Origin: Mytilisepta virgata
Lineage: Eukaryota; Mollusca; Bivalvia; Mytilida; Mytilidae
Assembly: GCA_028015205.1 (NCBI GenBank)
Contig: CM051517.1
Span: 42,171,135 to 42,235,134 of the forward strand
Direction of reading: 5' to 3'
Length of the DNA stretch: 64,000 nt
The position numbers and the translations under genes are program-made. The notes under the pieces were generated by a model, which saw only the letters and a program-made list of their open reading frames with translations, was not told where the DNA came from and ran no database searches. Each line of letters begins with the position of its first letter. The first letter of the stretch is position 1. Shown here piece after piece: positions 23,331-35,577 of the stretch.

Positions 23331-23660
23331 CTAAACATGAGGTATATAAGGGGAGGCAACCAACACTTGTCTGACTTCGGGTCAAGAATTGTTTTTTGTT
23401 TTAGCCTATTAGTAAACTGATACTTGTTCTTTCTTGATTTCATAAATTAAGAGTAAACATTTCGTTGAGAATTACATATACATATGGCCGCTGAACAGAT
23501 CATAGATGGAACCCTTTCTTCCTTCTCCAACCGCATCTCCCTTTTGTCGTTCCTCGTGTCGTTCCCTCTCTTCTCTCCTTCTCCGGCTCAGCTAAGCAGT
23601 GAGCTTCCCCTTTACATTTCCGAGACAGAAGATGGGAATTATGTTAATTGTATTTTTTGA
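23331..23660 (+). other. Promoter-like patch and short unassigned ORF
   Basis: GGTATATAAGGGGAGG near 23341 is a good TATA-box match. An ATG at 23484 opens a 57-codon ORF (MAAEQIIDGTLSSFSNRISL) in GC-richer sequence than its surroundings. No family was recognised; it could be part of a transposon or a chance ORF. Confidence 0.25.
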
Positions 23661-24014
23661 TCTTATATCGATCTTGGCAAACCTAGCCACTGTTTCCAAT
23701 TGTGAATTGATCTACAAAATGTTCAGCCTCAAAGAATATACAAAAATCTGTGGATTATGATCTTACTTTGTTTTCCAGCACGTCGTAGGTTTTATTTTGG
23801 GAGACGTTTTTTCCAAATTTGCTTCTTTTTTTTTTTCTTTTTTTTTTGGCGGACATAACATTTCAGACGCATTTTGGGGGGTTAAAAAAATGTCGCAATT
23901 TTTATGGATTAAAATGTCTTGGAGTATTTTATGTGAATATTCACATAAATTTGATTGTACGTTTTGCTACAAGTTCAGATCTGTGCTTTATAAAACTGCA
24001 GATGTGCGACTTGG

Positions 24015-24178
24015 AAGTTTTTAACGTCCTTTTTTTTAATTTTTTTTATTTTTATAGTTTTTAACGTCCTTGACTACCTATTTAGGTCTCGCACGGACGA
24101 TAAGAAACTGCAGAGATCGATCGAGGGAGTTTTTAACGTCCTTGACTACCTATTTAGGTCTCGCACGGACGGTAAACG
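24015..24178 (+). repeat. Short tandem duplication, 74-bp period
   Basis: AGTTTTTAACGTCCTTGACT, then ACCTATTTAGGTCTCGCACGGACG, occurs at about 24056 and 24130. A truncated start (AGTTTTTAACGTCCTT) lies at about 24016. Confidence 0.8.
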
Positions 24179-24190
24179 AACGGATTAATT

Positions 24191-25150
24191 TATTGCACAA
24201 TCACAAATTTAATCAAACAAGTAATTAAACAGCATTTTCTTTCATAAAACGGACCATTAAATGCAATAAGAAATGCATTGTTGAGACTTTTATCTTTTAT
24301 TTTATGCATCTATATTTTATTATTAATTTTTTTTAAAGAAAAAGATGTCAAATATTTATCTTCTAAAGAAAAAGAAAAAATGCGTGAATCAGGGGAAATA
24401 ATTCATGGTGGTGTATCAGTATTTCAATCGTTTTTTTATAATTATTGCAAAAATAAGTAAAATCGATGCATATGCATTTTCTTAATTTTGTTGAACTGTT
24501 GGGGTGAATAGGCTTATTGGAGGCCCTATTTTCTTGTCTCCTTGCTCTCTCCTCTGTCCAATATTTTTTGCAGCCGTCTCAAATGGGAATTTTCATTCTG
24601 AAATCACGGGCCCAGAAAATAGAAATTACAGCAAAATAATCTTTTTGTATTGATTACTTTTTTATGATTTTAATTTGATCAATATCTAGGTTTCTGGAGT
24701 CATAAAATTAGATTTTTTTCCCGAAGTTTTACCAAAGTTAACACTACCAGATACATATTTTTATCTCCTTTCCCCCTCACCCTCTCTCCTTTCTCCCCGG
24801 TACCCTGTCCATTCCCTCCATACTCCTTCATACGAGTTAAATCTTGTCCATTGATAATCTTAACATAGACCGTCTTCACATATATTCATTTCACGTAATC
24901 ATACAGGCCTGTATATTTTTAGAAGTATCATAACAAGATATGCTTATATTGATTTGGATTATGAATAGTGAGCATCCTTCAATGTTATTTCTACTTTGTA
25001 ATTTTGTAGTTAAAACTTGGATTTGATGATGTATCTTACCGTCAACTTCTTCTACAGTAGGAACTTGAACATTCTGGGGACTTGCATAGAGCATAATAAG
25101 GGTACGCCGTCCCTTGAAGCTCTTTTGTTCTTTTAGTACTAGACACATGT
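24191..25150. other. AT-rich sequence without recognised gene
   Basis: A C/T-rich patch lies at about 24760-24815. On the minus strand 25043-25160 reads an open stretch (KGRRTLIMLYASPQNVQVPT) ending at a possible donor GGTAAGAT, but no family or partner exon was found. Confidence 0.35.
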
Positions 25151-25154
25151 AACG

Positions 25155-25540
25155 GATCACAGGAGCTCAACCAATGGAGCTGCCAAGCGCGTCCCCAGGT
25201 GACGGATAGGAGTGACCCTCTCGTTGGGGGGTTTTCAGGTCATAATACGGAAAGCCTAACCGCGGACCATAGTGGGTAACGTGTTTGAAGAATGCCACAC
25301 TCCCTGCAAACTAAAGACCCCTTCTGTAGTTTTCGAAAAAGAGTAAGCTGATGGCTGCTACAGAAGGCTAAATTATCCGACCCTATCCAACCATCCTGTT
25401 TTTATACTGGCAGTCAAAATTGGTTCCCCTTTGTGTCCCATCCCACACCTATTTGAATTGTTTGATAAATTGAACTGGTTCTCGCCCTGAAGAAGCATGA
25501 AATATTTGCCACTGGACGTTAAGCAAAAATCAACCAATCA
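25155..25540 (+). repeat. Interspersed repeat with SINE/LINE-type 3' end
   Basis: GC-richer than its flanks, ending GCCACTGGACGTTAAGCAAA, then TCAACCAATCAA. That end is the same as the 3' end of the tRNA-SINE copies (minus strand of 36000-36030), although the bodies differ. It is probably another SINE or a LINE 3' end. The exact start is unclear. Confidence 0.55.
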
Positions 25541-25749
25541 AACCCTTTAGCACCAACTGCTGGTGTTAACTGCAATTTAGTCATTTTTTCTGTTGTCTTT
25601 TTAATCCCCATGTTTTGTCTTATATACTAGTATATCCTCTCAGGTCCACTCGAGTCAAAACGACATAAATATAATAGAAAGGACGTACAATCATATACTA
25701 GTATGTACAAATATATTCAATTGTGACTTAATACTATATCTGTTTGTTT

Positions 25750-25992
25750 ATTTAGTTGGGGTTTTACGCCGTTTTCAGCAAATTTGGGTATTTCGCGGCG
25801 GCCAGTTTTTATTGGTGGACGAAGCCGGACTACCCGGAGAGAACCACCCACCTTCGGTAGGAAAATTGGCAGTCCTTGTCAATTTAGATCGGAGTCAAAC
25901 ACACCCCGCCACAGGTGAGATTCGAACTCACAACCTCATTGATCATTAGTAGTCATGACGAACTACCTAGACCACTCGGCCCCGAGGCCCCA
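25750..25992 (-). repeat. tRNA-derived SINE, second family
   Basis: On the minus strand: GGGGCCTCGGGGCCGAGTGG, then TCTAGG (A-box region) and GAGTTCGAATCTC (B box, plus-strand 25917-25929). A body follows (CCTACCGAAGGTGGGTGGTT, GGCGTAAAACCCCA) and an A/T-rich tail. It differs from the family at 19099. No clear target duplication was seen. Confidence 0.75.
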
Positions 25993-26080
25993 ATATTATG
26001 TCTGAAAGTGTTTGTTATCTGTTGTATACCACCCTGGTGTCCTAAAGTTGGACGAGGAAACATTATATTTTATTATCCCC

Positions 26081-27288
26081 GCGCGCTTCAGCGAAGCGCT
26101 AGGATAATGTTTTGCTGTTCGGCGTACGTACTTACGTTAGTAATGTACCGGATAATCTCAGTAATCGCCGTGATGTAAAAAGATGAAACTTGGGTCATTG
26201 ATTGCACTGTGCCAAAGGTTTTGGAATTTGAATAGCGCCCCTGGGGGACGAGCTACAAAGGGAGCCTAAGGGTACATTATTACTTTGTCACACAACTCCT
26301 CACATTATTTGGAATATGGAACTGAAAGTTGGCTCAGTAATTGCCCTGCCAATGTAGATTGTGCCAAAGATTTAGAAATTTGAATAGCACATGTAGCCTT
26401 AAGATACATTATTCCTTTGTCACGCAAATCCTCTCATGTTATTTGGAATATGGAACTGAAAGTTGACTCAGTAATTGTACCACTAATGTTGATTGTGCTT
26501 AAAGTTGGCTCAGTAATTGCCCTGCCAATGTAGATTGTGCCAAAGGTTTCGGAATTTGAATAGCACATGTAGCCTTAAGATACATTATTCCTTTGTCACG
26601 CAAATCCTCTCATGTTATTTGGAATATGGAAGTGAAAGTTGACTCAGTAATTGTACCACTAATGTTGATTGTGCTTAAAGTTGGCTCAGTAATTGCCCTG
26701 CCAATGTAGATTGTGCCAAAGGTTTCGGAATTTGAATAACACATGTAGCCTTAAGATACATTATTCCTTTGTCACGCAAATCCTGTCATGTTATTTGGAA
26801 TATGGAAGTGAAAGTTGACTCAGTAATTGTACCACTAATGTTGATTTTGCTTAAAATTTCGGAATTGTTTTAAGATACGGTTCCAACTTTGGTTAATTTC
26901 CTGAAAGTCTCAAAGACCTTTTTTTTTACAAGAAGCCATGTATTTTCTGGATCACATCGGCAGTAACACACATTGGGATCATCTAGATGTCAAAAATATG
27001 TGATTCCCATTTTGGTAAATTTCCTGAAATTGTCTAAAAGTATTATTTTGGGAATTGTACTTAGCAATTATAGATTTTTTTATAAGACTTATCAGGATCA
27101 TTTGGATTTCAAAAATATGTGATTCCAGTTTTCATAAATTTCCTGAACGACTCAAAGACTACTGTATTTGTGATTTCTATTTAGCAACCATATATATTTG
27201 GAATCACTATAGCAACATCACTAGTTTGGATTGTATGGATTTCACAAGAGTAGCGCGGGGATATGCAGCGGGGCTGCATCGACTAGTT
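26081..27288. mobile_element. Hairpin-ended tandem-repeat element, family F3
   Basis: The left end TATTATCCCCGCGC runs into a perfect hairpin GCGCTTC-AGC-GAAGCGC. The right end has AGCGCGGGGATAT and a hairpin GCAGC-GGG-GCTGC. The outer ATCCCCGCG/CGCGGGGAT words are inverted. In between lie three 176-bp tandem units starting at 26325, 26501 and 26677 (AAAGTTGGCTCAGTAATTGC). Confidence 0.8.
26325..26852 (+). repeat. Three 176-bp tandem units of F3
   Basis: The unit starts are exactly 176 bp apart. The units differ by only a few substitutions, suggesting recent duplication or conversion. Confidence 0.88.
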
Positions 27289-27471
27289 CTACATACTTTT
27301 TAAACGTACATTGTATATGAAAATTAGTATATCCGTTTTGATGCCTCTAAAATAATTTTATACGCGTCTTACCTACTAGTGGAAAGCAAACATACATGGA
27401 CGTGAAGGTAATTTCTGCAGAGTGACCGGATTGACGTACTGAATTTATTTGGCGTGCAAATAAGATTACCA

Positions 27472-29484
27472 AACTAGAGGCTCTCAAGAGCCTGTATCGC
27501 TCACCTGGATTTAACTTTTCACCTTGAGCAGACCTAAAAATTTAAGTGTTGCAGTCAATTTGGCTGTTTTTTCTATATGATTCTATTTTAAACTAATTTC
27601 AGCTGTGCCGCGGCAGTCATCTTGGTTGAGAGCCCAGGTCAACGGATACATTTCTAAAAGAGAACCATCTAAGGACCATTTCTGCTAAGTCTTGTTCCAA
27701 CTGGCTAACCGGTTTGAGACAAGAAGATTTTTAAATGAATTTTCCTATAGGGTCCAATATTTAACAAAGTTCGGTGTGGCAGCCATCTTGGTTGACAATC
27801 CAGGTGATCGGACACATTTCTGAAAGAGGACCTCCCAAGGACCAATGCTGCCAAGTCTGGCTCCAATATGTCAAGTGGTTTCAGACAAGAAGATTTTTCA
27901 ATGAATTTATCCATAGGACCCTATGTTAAACTAAGTCCGGTTGTGGCAGCCATCTTGGTTGACAGTCCAGGTCATCGGATATAAATCTGTAAGAGGACCA
28001 TCTAAGGACCATTGCTGCCAAGTCTGGTTCCAATTGGTCAGGTGGCTTAAGACAAGAAGATTTTTCAATGGCCTAGTAGTTTCATATAAGAAGATTTTTT
28101 AAATTTACCCCCCCCCCCCTCCCCCTCCTTTTTTCCATTTTTAGTAACAGCAGTCATGTCGGTTGGAAGTCGGGGATGCCAGACATAATTTTGGAAGGGG
28201 GCCACCCAAGGACCATTCCAACAAAGTTTGGTCTCAATTGGCCCAGTGGTTTGAGAGGAAAAGATCTTTAAAGGAAAGTTTACGCCGGATGCCGTCTTTA
28301 AAGGGCAAAAACTCCTATAAGGGGTCAATCAGTGATTTTGGTCATGTTGACTTATTTGTAGATCTTACTTTGTTGAACATTTTTGCTGTTTACAAATTGT
28401 CTTTATCTATAATAATATTCAAGATAATAACCTAAAACTGCAAAATTTCCTTAAATTAACAATTCAGGGGCAATAACCCAACAAAAGGTTGAATGATTCG
28501 TCTGAAAATTTCATGGCAGGTAGATCTTGACCTGGTGAACATTTTTACCTTGTCAGTTTTGCTCTAAATGCTTTAGTTTTTGAAATATAAGACAAAAACT
28601 GTGGTTTACACCTATGTTCTATTTTTAGCCACGTGGACCATGTTAGTTGGCAGGCGGGGTCATTGGACACATTTTTTTAAACTAGATACCCTAATGATGC
28701 TTGTGGCAAAGTTTGGTTCCATTTGGCCCAGTATTTTCAGAGAAGAAGATTTTTGAAATTCATTCCCCCCCCTTTTTTCTATTTTTAGTAACAGCAGCCA
28801 TGTTCTTGGAAGTCGGGGATGCCGGATATAAATTTGGAAGGGGGCCACCCAAGGACCATTCCAACAGAGTTTGGTCCCAATTGGCCCAGTAGTTTCAAAG
28901 GAGAAGATCTTTAAAGGAAAGTTTACGCCGGATGCCATCTTTCAAGGGCAAAAACTCCTATAAGGGGTCAATCAATGATTTTGGTCATGTTGACTTATTT
29001 GTAGATCTTACTTTGATGAACATTTTTGCTGTTTACAATTTGTCTTTATCTATAATAATATTCAAGATAATAACCTAAAACTGCAAAATTTCCTTAAAAT
29101 TAACAATTCAGAGGCAATAACCCAACAAAGGGTTGAATGAATCGTTTGAAAATTTCATGGCAGGTAGATCTTGACCTGATAAACATTTTTACCCCCATGT
29201 CAGTTTTGCTCTAAATGCTTTCGTTTTTGAAATATAAGACAAAAACTGCGGTTTACCCCTATGTTCTATTTTTAGCCATGTCGGCCATGTTGGTTGGCAG
29301 GCGGGGTCATCGGACACATTTTTTTAAACCAAATACCCTAATGATGCTTGTGGCCAAGTTTGGTTCAATTTGGCCCAGTAGTTTCAGAGAAGATTTTTGT
29401 AAAAGTTAACAGACGACGACGACAACGACGGACGCCAAGTGATGAGAAAAGCTCACTTGACCCTTTGGGTCAGGTGAGCTAAAA
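27472..29484 (+). mobile_element. F1 element with 645-bp internal duplication
   Basis: It starts AACTAGAGGCTCTCAAGAGC, then CGCTCACCTGG. It ends ACAGACGACGACGACAACG, GACGCCAAGTGATGAG and a hairpin GCTCACTTGACCC-tttg-GGGTCAGGTGAGC. The first 600 bp are about 165-bp units (GACAAGAAGATTTTT, GCAGCCATCTTGGTTGACA). Two 644-645-bp units start at 28145 and 28789 (TAACAGCAG). Confidence 0.88.
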
Positions 29485-29920
29485 GGCTAGTGCTGTTTAC
29501 TATCCATGCTTTCGCGAAGATTTTGTATCTCACCTTTGAAATATTACATTGTACAGCTGAATGGAAAACACAGATTGTGATAAATACAAACTCTGATCAC
29601 CATGCAGATTTACATTTTGCAGCTATTTCTTACAGAGTATCAAAAATGTATTTTGGCATTTTGAAAGTCTAAATGCTGGAATAATAAGACATTTTTGTGA
29701 ACTAATGTAGTTCAGTCATCCACGGACATCAAAATTTTTACCATTGTCTGTTCCAGTTATATTTTGTTCTTAGTGATTGCCGGTATATAAAGCCTTGCAG
29801 TTCATAAGCCAACAATAAAATATCACTGTGGATCTTATTGGACTAGACATGCCATTGTAAATATCTAAAGTACCCAATAAAGCGCAAAATATTAAAAAAA
29901 GACAAAAGGTGGTAGATGTT
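29485..29920. other. Short spacer after F1, before furin 3' region
   Basis: AT-rich, no recognised gene or repeat. AATAAA words occur on the + strand near 29813 and 29875. Confidence 0.4.
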
Positions 29921-32900
29921 TTATTTATTTCATTTATTCTCATCATAATACAAACAATTTACATAAAAAAGAAAACATGCAATCATAACTAAAATGTCTA
30001 TAATGTATTGCCATAATATGTTGGTTCTGGTGGAATTGTAATGATTGTCTTAGTCAGCAGGACATAGGTCTCATTTAGACTTTCATCGACTACATGTGCA
30101 ACACTTATCGGAATATGATTCAATCATACATTATAACAATGTCAATTTCATCATGCAAATCATTTTGATAAATAATATATAAAATTTAATTGAAACTTTT
30201 TTTGCAATGAAACTGTTTCAGATCTAATACAAGACATTTGAAGAAAAATAAAAAAATTCTTTAATCTGACATTTGGATTTTGTTTAGCACTTTTATTGAA
30301 TATTTTTATGCCTTTTCCAAATACATTTGCTTTATATCTTGTCTGATGTATGAAGACAAGACAAGGATGTTGATCCTTTTCTGTATAAAATATTTTAAAA
30401 TATTTCAAAACCAAAAGCATATCTATGTATACAGTGAGTTGAGTATCATCTCATTTCTCCAAGATCAAGCTCAGACTGGCCTCATGATGTACAATATCCA
30501 CTTTTTACACAGATTTTCCTTTGTGGTTTCAAACTGCAGGAATTTGAATGATCTGCAGTGGTGGACAAATCTGTCAATCGTTGAATTAATTCTAAATGAG
30601 ACCCATGACAAAGAAAAGTAATATAGGATAATGACTAGATATATGTGCCCAGGTTAAACATGAAACCCTGAGATAACTATATAGAACTGTGCATAAGCAA
30701 TAATATCAAGAATTATTCAAGGTCTGGCCAAGAAAGCTACCAGCTAAGTTCCTAAGTAGATCATTTCAAAAATATTTTTCTCTGACTATAAGAAATGCAT
30801 TTGTAAAATGTTTAATAAATTTGTACCTCATCAAATAAACAGTTTGTCAAATGGTCTTGAAGGCTTACTTTTCCAGAGGATGTCTGACCAAATTTGTTAT
30901 ACACATATTTACTTTTTGTTTTGAAAATATTTTTAAAGGTTACCATTTATATTCACTATAAAAATCCTCCTGAACAAAACTTAAATAAAAAAATCAATGA
31001 CAAATTTATACTATCTGAAGCCCTTCTGTTACATGTATTGTGATTTGATATTGATAAAATTTATTGTATCAGCATGTCAAAGACTATAACTTTAGCATTA
31101 CCTATTTGCCAAGTCAATTGTGCCAGTATTTACAAGGCAAGCATGCATCTATCTACCAATATAAATATATCACATTTCCATGGCAACATAATAAATACAT
31201 GACAAAATATTACACACCATTCTTTGGCTTGTCAATTTCATTAAATGAACACTTATGGTTAGATTTTTGTACAGATTTTTGACTTCACTGTAACTACAGT
31301 TCACCATTGTGATTTTTTTTTTGAAAAAAGAATGGAACGTATTTGGGCTCAAAATTATATGTTTACATACTTGGTATAAGAAAATTAGCATTTTGTTTAA
31401 TCTAAGAACTTAACTGTTGTACTAAGCTGATGGCTTTTGAATGTCACCCTAATTACACAAACCAAATATTATGATGCCACGTTTTGTAATTAGACAATCA
31501 AATCATGCTGTCAACCTAGTTGACAAATCAAAAACTGTTTATGGGCAACACATTACAAATTCAAAGATTTTTTTAACTGTTGGAAAATGTTAATTTTTAT
31601 TTCTAATACAATTAGAGAATAAAGTAATAAAAACATTTAACTAAGAGACAAAATTGATCTATTTAAAGCTGATTTATTATAAAGCCACCTCATTTTGGAA
31701 AGATGTGGTCAATACAGATGATTATTTCAGACTGTCAAAATGGCTGCCTTTTTATTTTAATTTGCAATGTCACAGACAACTTGACATGGGAAGAGTAGGA
31801 TAAAAAAAGAAACTGATACCTGTAAAAATTTCTTTTAACTCTTTCTTTTCCCCAATCTTCTCGAAATTTTGTATAATTTCATATACAGTGCAGTCCCCTT
31901 TTAGAAATGAGTACAAACTTTTAATAGTGGTATCCGTAGCACTTGTTTTAAAATAAACTAATCTGTTTTAGGAGGCTACACAGGGTGAACATCATCAGAC
32001 TTATTTTAAAAAGAATTATTACTTTAAGTAACCATATAAATTTGTCCACAAATTCATTCCATAACAAAAAAGATCTATCTATTGCTTGGAGAAATTTAAA
32101 TGCAGATTCACAATAATTATACACTATGCATTTATACTTTCATATAACAATAAATTACGGAAGCCATTTCTATGAGGTAAGATTAAATTTTTACTGTTAC
32201 TTATGTATAAGAAAAAAATATTAACGTAATTGCAGAAGGGCACATCCCGTAAAGAAAATTTTAACAATTCATGTCAAACTTTTCTCCAAAGCATTTGTAG
32301 AGAAGAGTACAAAATTCTAAATAAATGTAAAAGGTGGGCAGTTGGAAAATTGTGACTTTCTGAGAGTAAAAATAACTACAAATTGATTTTTAGTTCTTTG
32401 GATTTCGCAACTCTGATTTTCAGCTTTTGTAAATTTTAAGAAAAGAAATTCTGCCGCTTCTTTTTGCAAAAATTCTGAAAATTTGCCCTAAATTGTTACT
32501 TTTTCAAGAAATTAAAAATAAAATGAATTCGCCCACTCCCAAAATATAGTAAAAAATAAGAGATTTTTTTCCATTTTTTACAATAGTTTAGTTAAAATTT
32601 TAGTGCCACATGTAAATTTGATCTTTGCCTGAAAAAAAATTAAAAGTTTGATAGCTTGCACCTATTTTTGCCATAAAAAAGTCCAAAGAACTAATGGCAT
32701 AAGAATTAGTATGAAACATAACAATACCAATTTTAGGAGACAACCATTGGGTATATCTACAGATTAATGTATCAAACCATCACAACCTATTATTAACAAT
32801 GAATGCTCTAGTTATAAAGCACAATAAATTTATCTCAAGGCAACAATAAATTTTCCAGCATATTAAAAAATGGTTCCCAAAATTGTTTCACTTACCGGTA

Positions 32901-35017
32901 ATATAAATTTTTCAGGTTCCTTGAATGTACAAGAAAAACTTTCCCTCATTTTAAAATCATTTAAGGTCAATTTTTTCAAGCAGCTGTTCTTCCATATTGT
33001 ATTTGTCGGTGTATAAGGTAACTGGCCATTTGTGAAATAAAAAAAAATGTTCGAAAACAGCTGGTAATTCAGTGATCCCTTTACTACATGTAATACAATT
33101 TAAAATGACAAAATAATAACATGTACAGTAAGGTTTGTTCCCTTGTTATAATATAATACACCAAATTGAGCATAGTCATTAACTTAAATCATTCAATCTA
33201 TAAAGAAATATACAACAACATTCGCTTGTACAAAAAATACACAAGTTAACTAAGCAAAACCACAGTCGTGTATACCTCAGTCATTCATAAACTATCAGAC
33301 TGTTAAATTAATTGTTTTGTAATATATATTGATAATCCCAATCTTCACAGCTGATACTTAAAACATTATATTTGTATTATTGATAAATTTAACACTATGA
33401 CCACAGGAAAGAGTGAAAATGTCTATAATGTCAAATTCTATGTACAGTTTATTGTTGCTTAAGAATGGTTTTTTCTTGGTGTTGTCGTTTTTTGTTTGTT
33501 TGTTGTTTTGGCTGCAATTGGAGGTAGACAAAAAAAATCTCATAAAAAGCTAATATAAATCTACATTATAGACTATGTCTACAATAATCAAAGGTATAAA
33601 AAAACTAAGGCCAATTCAAGTTAATTGATAGAATTATCTTCCACTTCTGAAAAATATAAGGTGGGTGGTTGGATTTATATATACTGCTTTAAGCAGGGAT
33701 GAAAGTGATGTTTGATGAAAAAAGAGGAAAATTTTAAGCAGGGTCCCCCGGAAGCTCCTGAGATTTGAAGATTTTAGGCTTATTTCTGACGTGTCCTGAA
33801 CATAGTGTTTCATCATTTTCCATACCATGCATTTTGATATTTTGAAAACAATTTGAGGACAATTTCATGAATTGAACCGCAGAAAACTTTCATCCCTGTT
33901 TAAGACTCTCATTTATGTCATATTAATTTATTACATTATGCCACAAAAAAACCTCCTTTATTGGTAATTGTAAAGAAAATTTGTATCTTTAAATTTGGAC
34001 ACATACCATCTTCTTCTCTCACTTAGGTCAATACCCAGTAACAACATATATGATCATCTTATTCATGGACTAAAAATGAACACAATGAAATAATCACAGA
34101 TTTTCCCTGAAACAGACACAAAAATATGTCTGAAAATTAATTTCTGTCCCAAGCCAATTTCAGGAAGTTGGGCTGGGACGATAATAATAATTAACTTGAA
34201 CTGGCCTTACTACTACTGTAAACTCCAGCCTAAATGTAAGAAACAGGAAAAACTTACTGGTTATTTTGACATACATGTAAGGAATATAACAATAAACTGT
34301 ATAGATAAGGAAAGCCTATTATTATTATAGTTAACTATACATACATAAAACTTTCATACATTATAAAGTTTTGGCACAACAAATAAAATTACCATGAAAA
34401 TTTCCTCATCGAAGTGTGAATGTTATTAACAGAACATATTCCAACATCACTACTTTATGCTTCCATTTTATTGTACTATGTTGTGTTCGGTTATAATGAA
34501 ATACTAATTGGACAACATTTTCATAAAATTTTATTAAGTTTGTTCAACTTATATGAGTATTAAAATTATATTAAGACATATCACACTTATTGCAGCAAAA
34601 ATTGATAAATATTGAAAATTTAAAAGTTGGAAAATCTACATCAAACCCATTAAGTTCAAGCGTTCATTAATTTCTTCAAATCAATATTTTATTATCTTAC
34701 ATAATACATTTGTAATAAAAAATGCATTATATTAATTTTTTGGGATTCCATAAACAGTTTATAACCTTATCCCTTCATATATCAACAACTTAAACAGAAT
34801 AACTAATTTTGAAATTAAATTACAGAGATTTTTTACCACAAATTCGTGAAATCCTAATATTTTTTTGTTAGCTGAAAAGTAAAATTTTACTCAAATTATT
34901 GTAGACAAAAGAAATAAGATATTAGACACATGGCTGCTTAAACAAACTTACTAAATTACACTTACATAAATGAGCAGACACACTTACACACACACAATCA
35001 CTAACATAAACCATTTG
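29921..35017 (-). other. FURIN: Probable long 3' UTR of furin membrane isoform
   Basis: About 5 kb directly after the TAG with no exon, almost no repeats and uniform AT content, unlike both neighbouring regions. On the minus strand clustered AATAAA signals lie at about 29930-29948. The freedom from mobile elements suggests transcribed UTR. The full length is an inference and an internal poly(A) site may be used. Confidence 0.45.
29930..29948 (-). terminator. Candidate poly(A) signals for furin membrane isoform
   Basis: Overlapping AATAAA words on the minus strand (plus text TTTATTTATTTCATTTATT), placed where the repeat-free stretch ends. Confidence 0.35.
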
Positions 35018-35577
35018 CTATGCATGTTGGTGTGTATAATTATTATGATATATACATGTATTACTAATATTAGTTGCAAGCCTATTTTGTAAAACATGTT
35101 CTACATGGTCATTTTCACTCTCCTGTCCTGCAGACAGATTTACTGTTATACCATTATATTTTCCCTTGGAATCGTCATAATGTCGTTTTTCTTTCCAACA
35201 CAATATTCTATGGTCCCTTGCCTGTAATACTATAAAAACAACACCAAACAATAAAATTAATGAGGTGCATAGTATAATCACCCAGACGAAAAAACTCAGC
35301 ATATCTGGGTCAAGGAAGTTCATGAAAGGTTTTTTGTGACACTGACCGTCACGGACTTCGTAGCCTGTACTACACTGGTAACAATCTGTCACGTAAGGCC
35401 CCTTACAAGTCTTACAGGCAGCATTACATTTTTTACAGACTCCATGTCTGTTATATGATGTCTTTGAGGAAACATTTCCATTGTCTCCGACTAATACGCT
35501 TTCCATTTCCCCGTAATAATGATCGGGACAATTAGGAACACATCCATCTCCATATCTATAAAATCCTAGCTTGCATT
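35018..35577 (-). CDS. FURIN: Furin terminal exon: Cys-rich repeats, membrane helix, tail
   Basis: A 560 bp exon ending in TAG. It has [20 protein letters not shown], then [20 protein letters not shown] and [14 protein letters not shown] helix follows ([20 protein letters not shown], then VFIVLQA) and a 67-residue tail with KGKYNGI. The Cys spacing fits furin-like repeats. Confidence 0.93.

Noticed and set aside
24278..24460. 60-codon ORF with hydrophobic start and Lys/Glu-rich part
   Set aside because: Hydrophobic residues come from T-rich DNA; nothing supports a gene.
25043..25160. Minus-strand exon-like stretch with a possible donor
   Set aside because: No acceptor, partner exon or known family could be found; kept only as a note.
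25917..25992. Second tRNA-like sequence
   Set aside because: It heads a SINE body and lacks a cloverleaf acceptor stem; not a tRNA gene.
30280..30621. 113-codon + ORF in the furin 3' region
   Set aside because: Antisense to a probable UTR, AT-driven composition, no recognisable domain.
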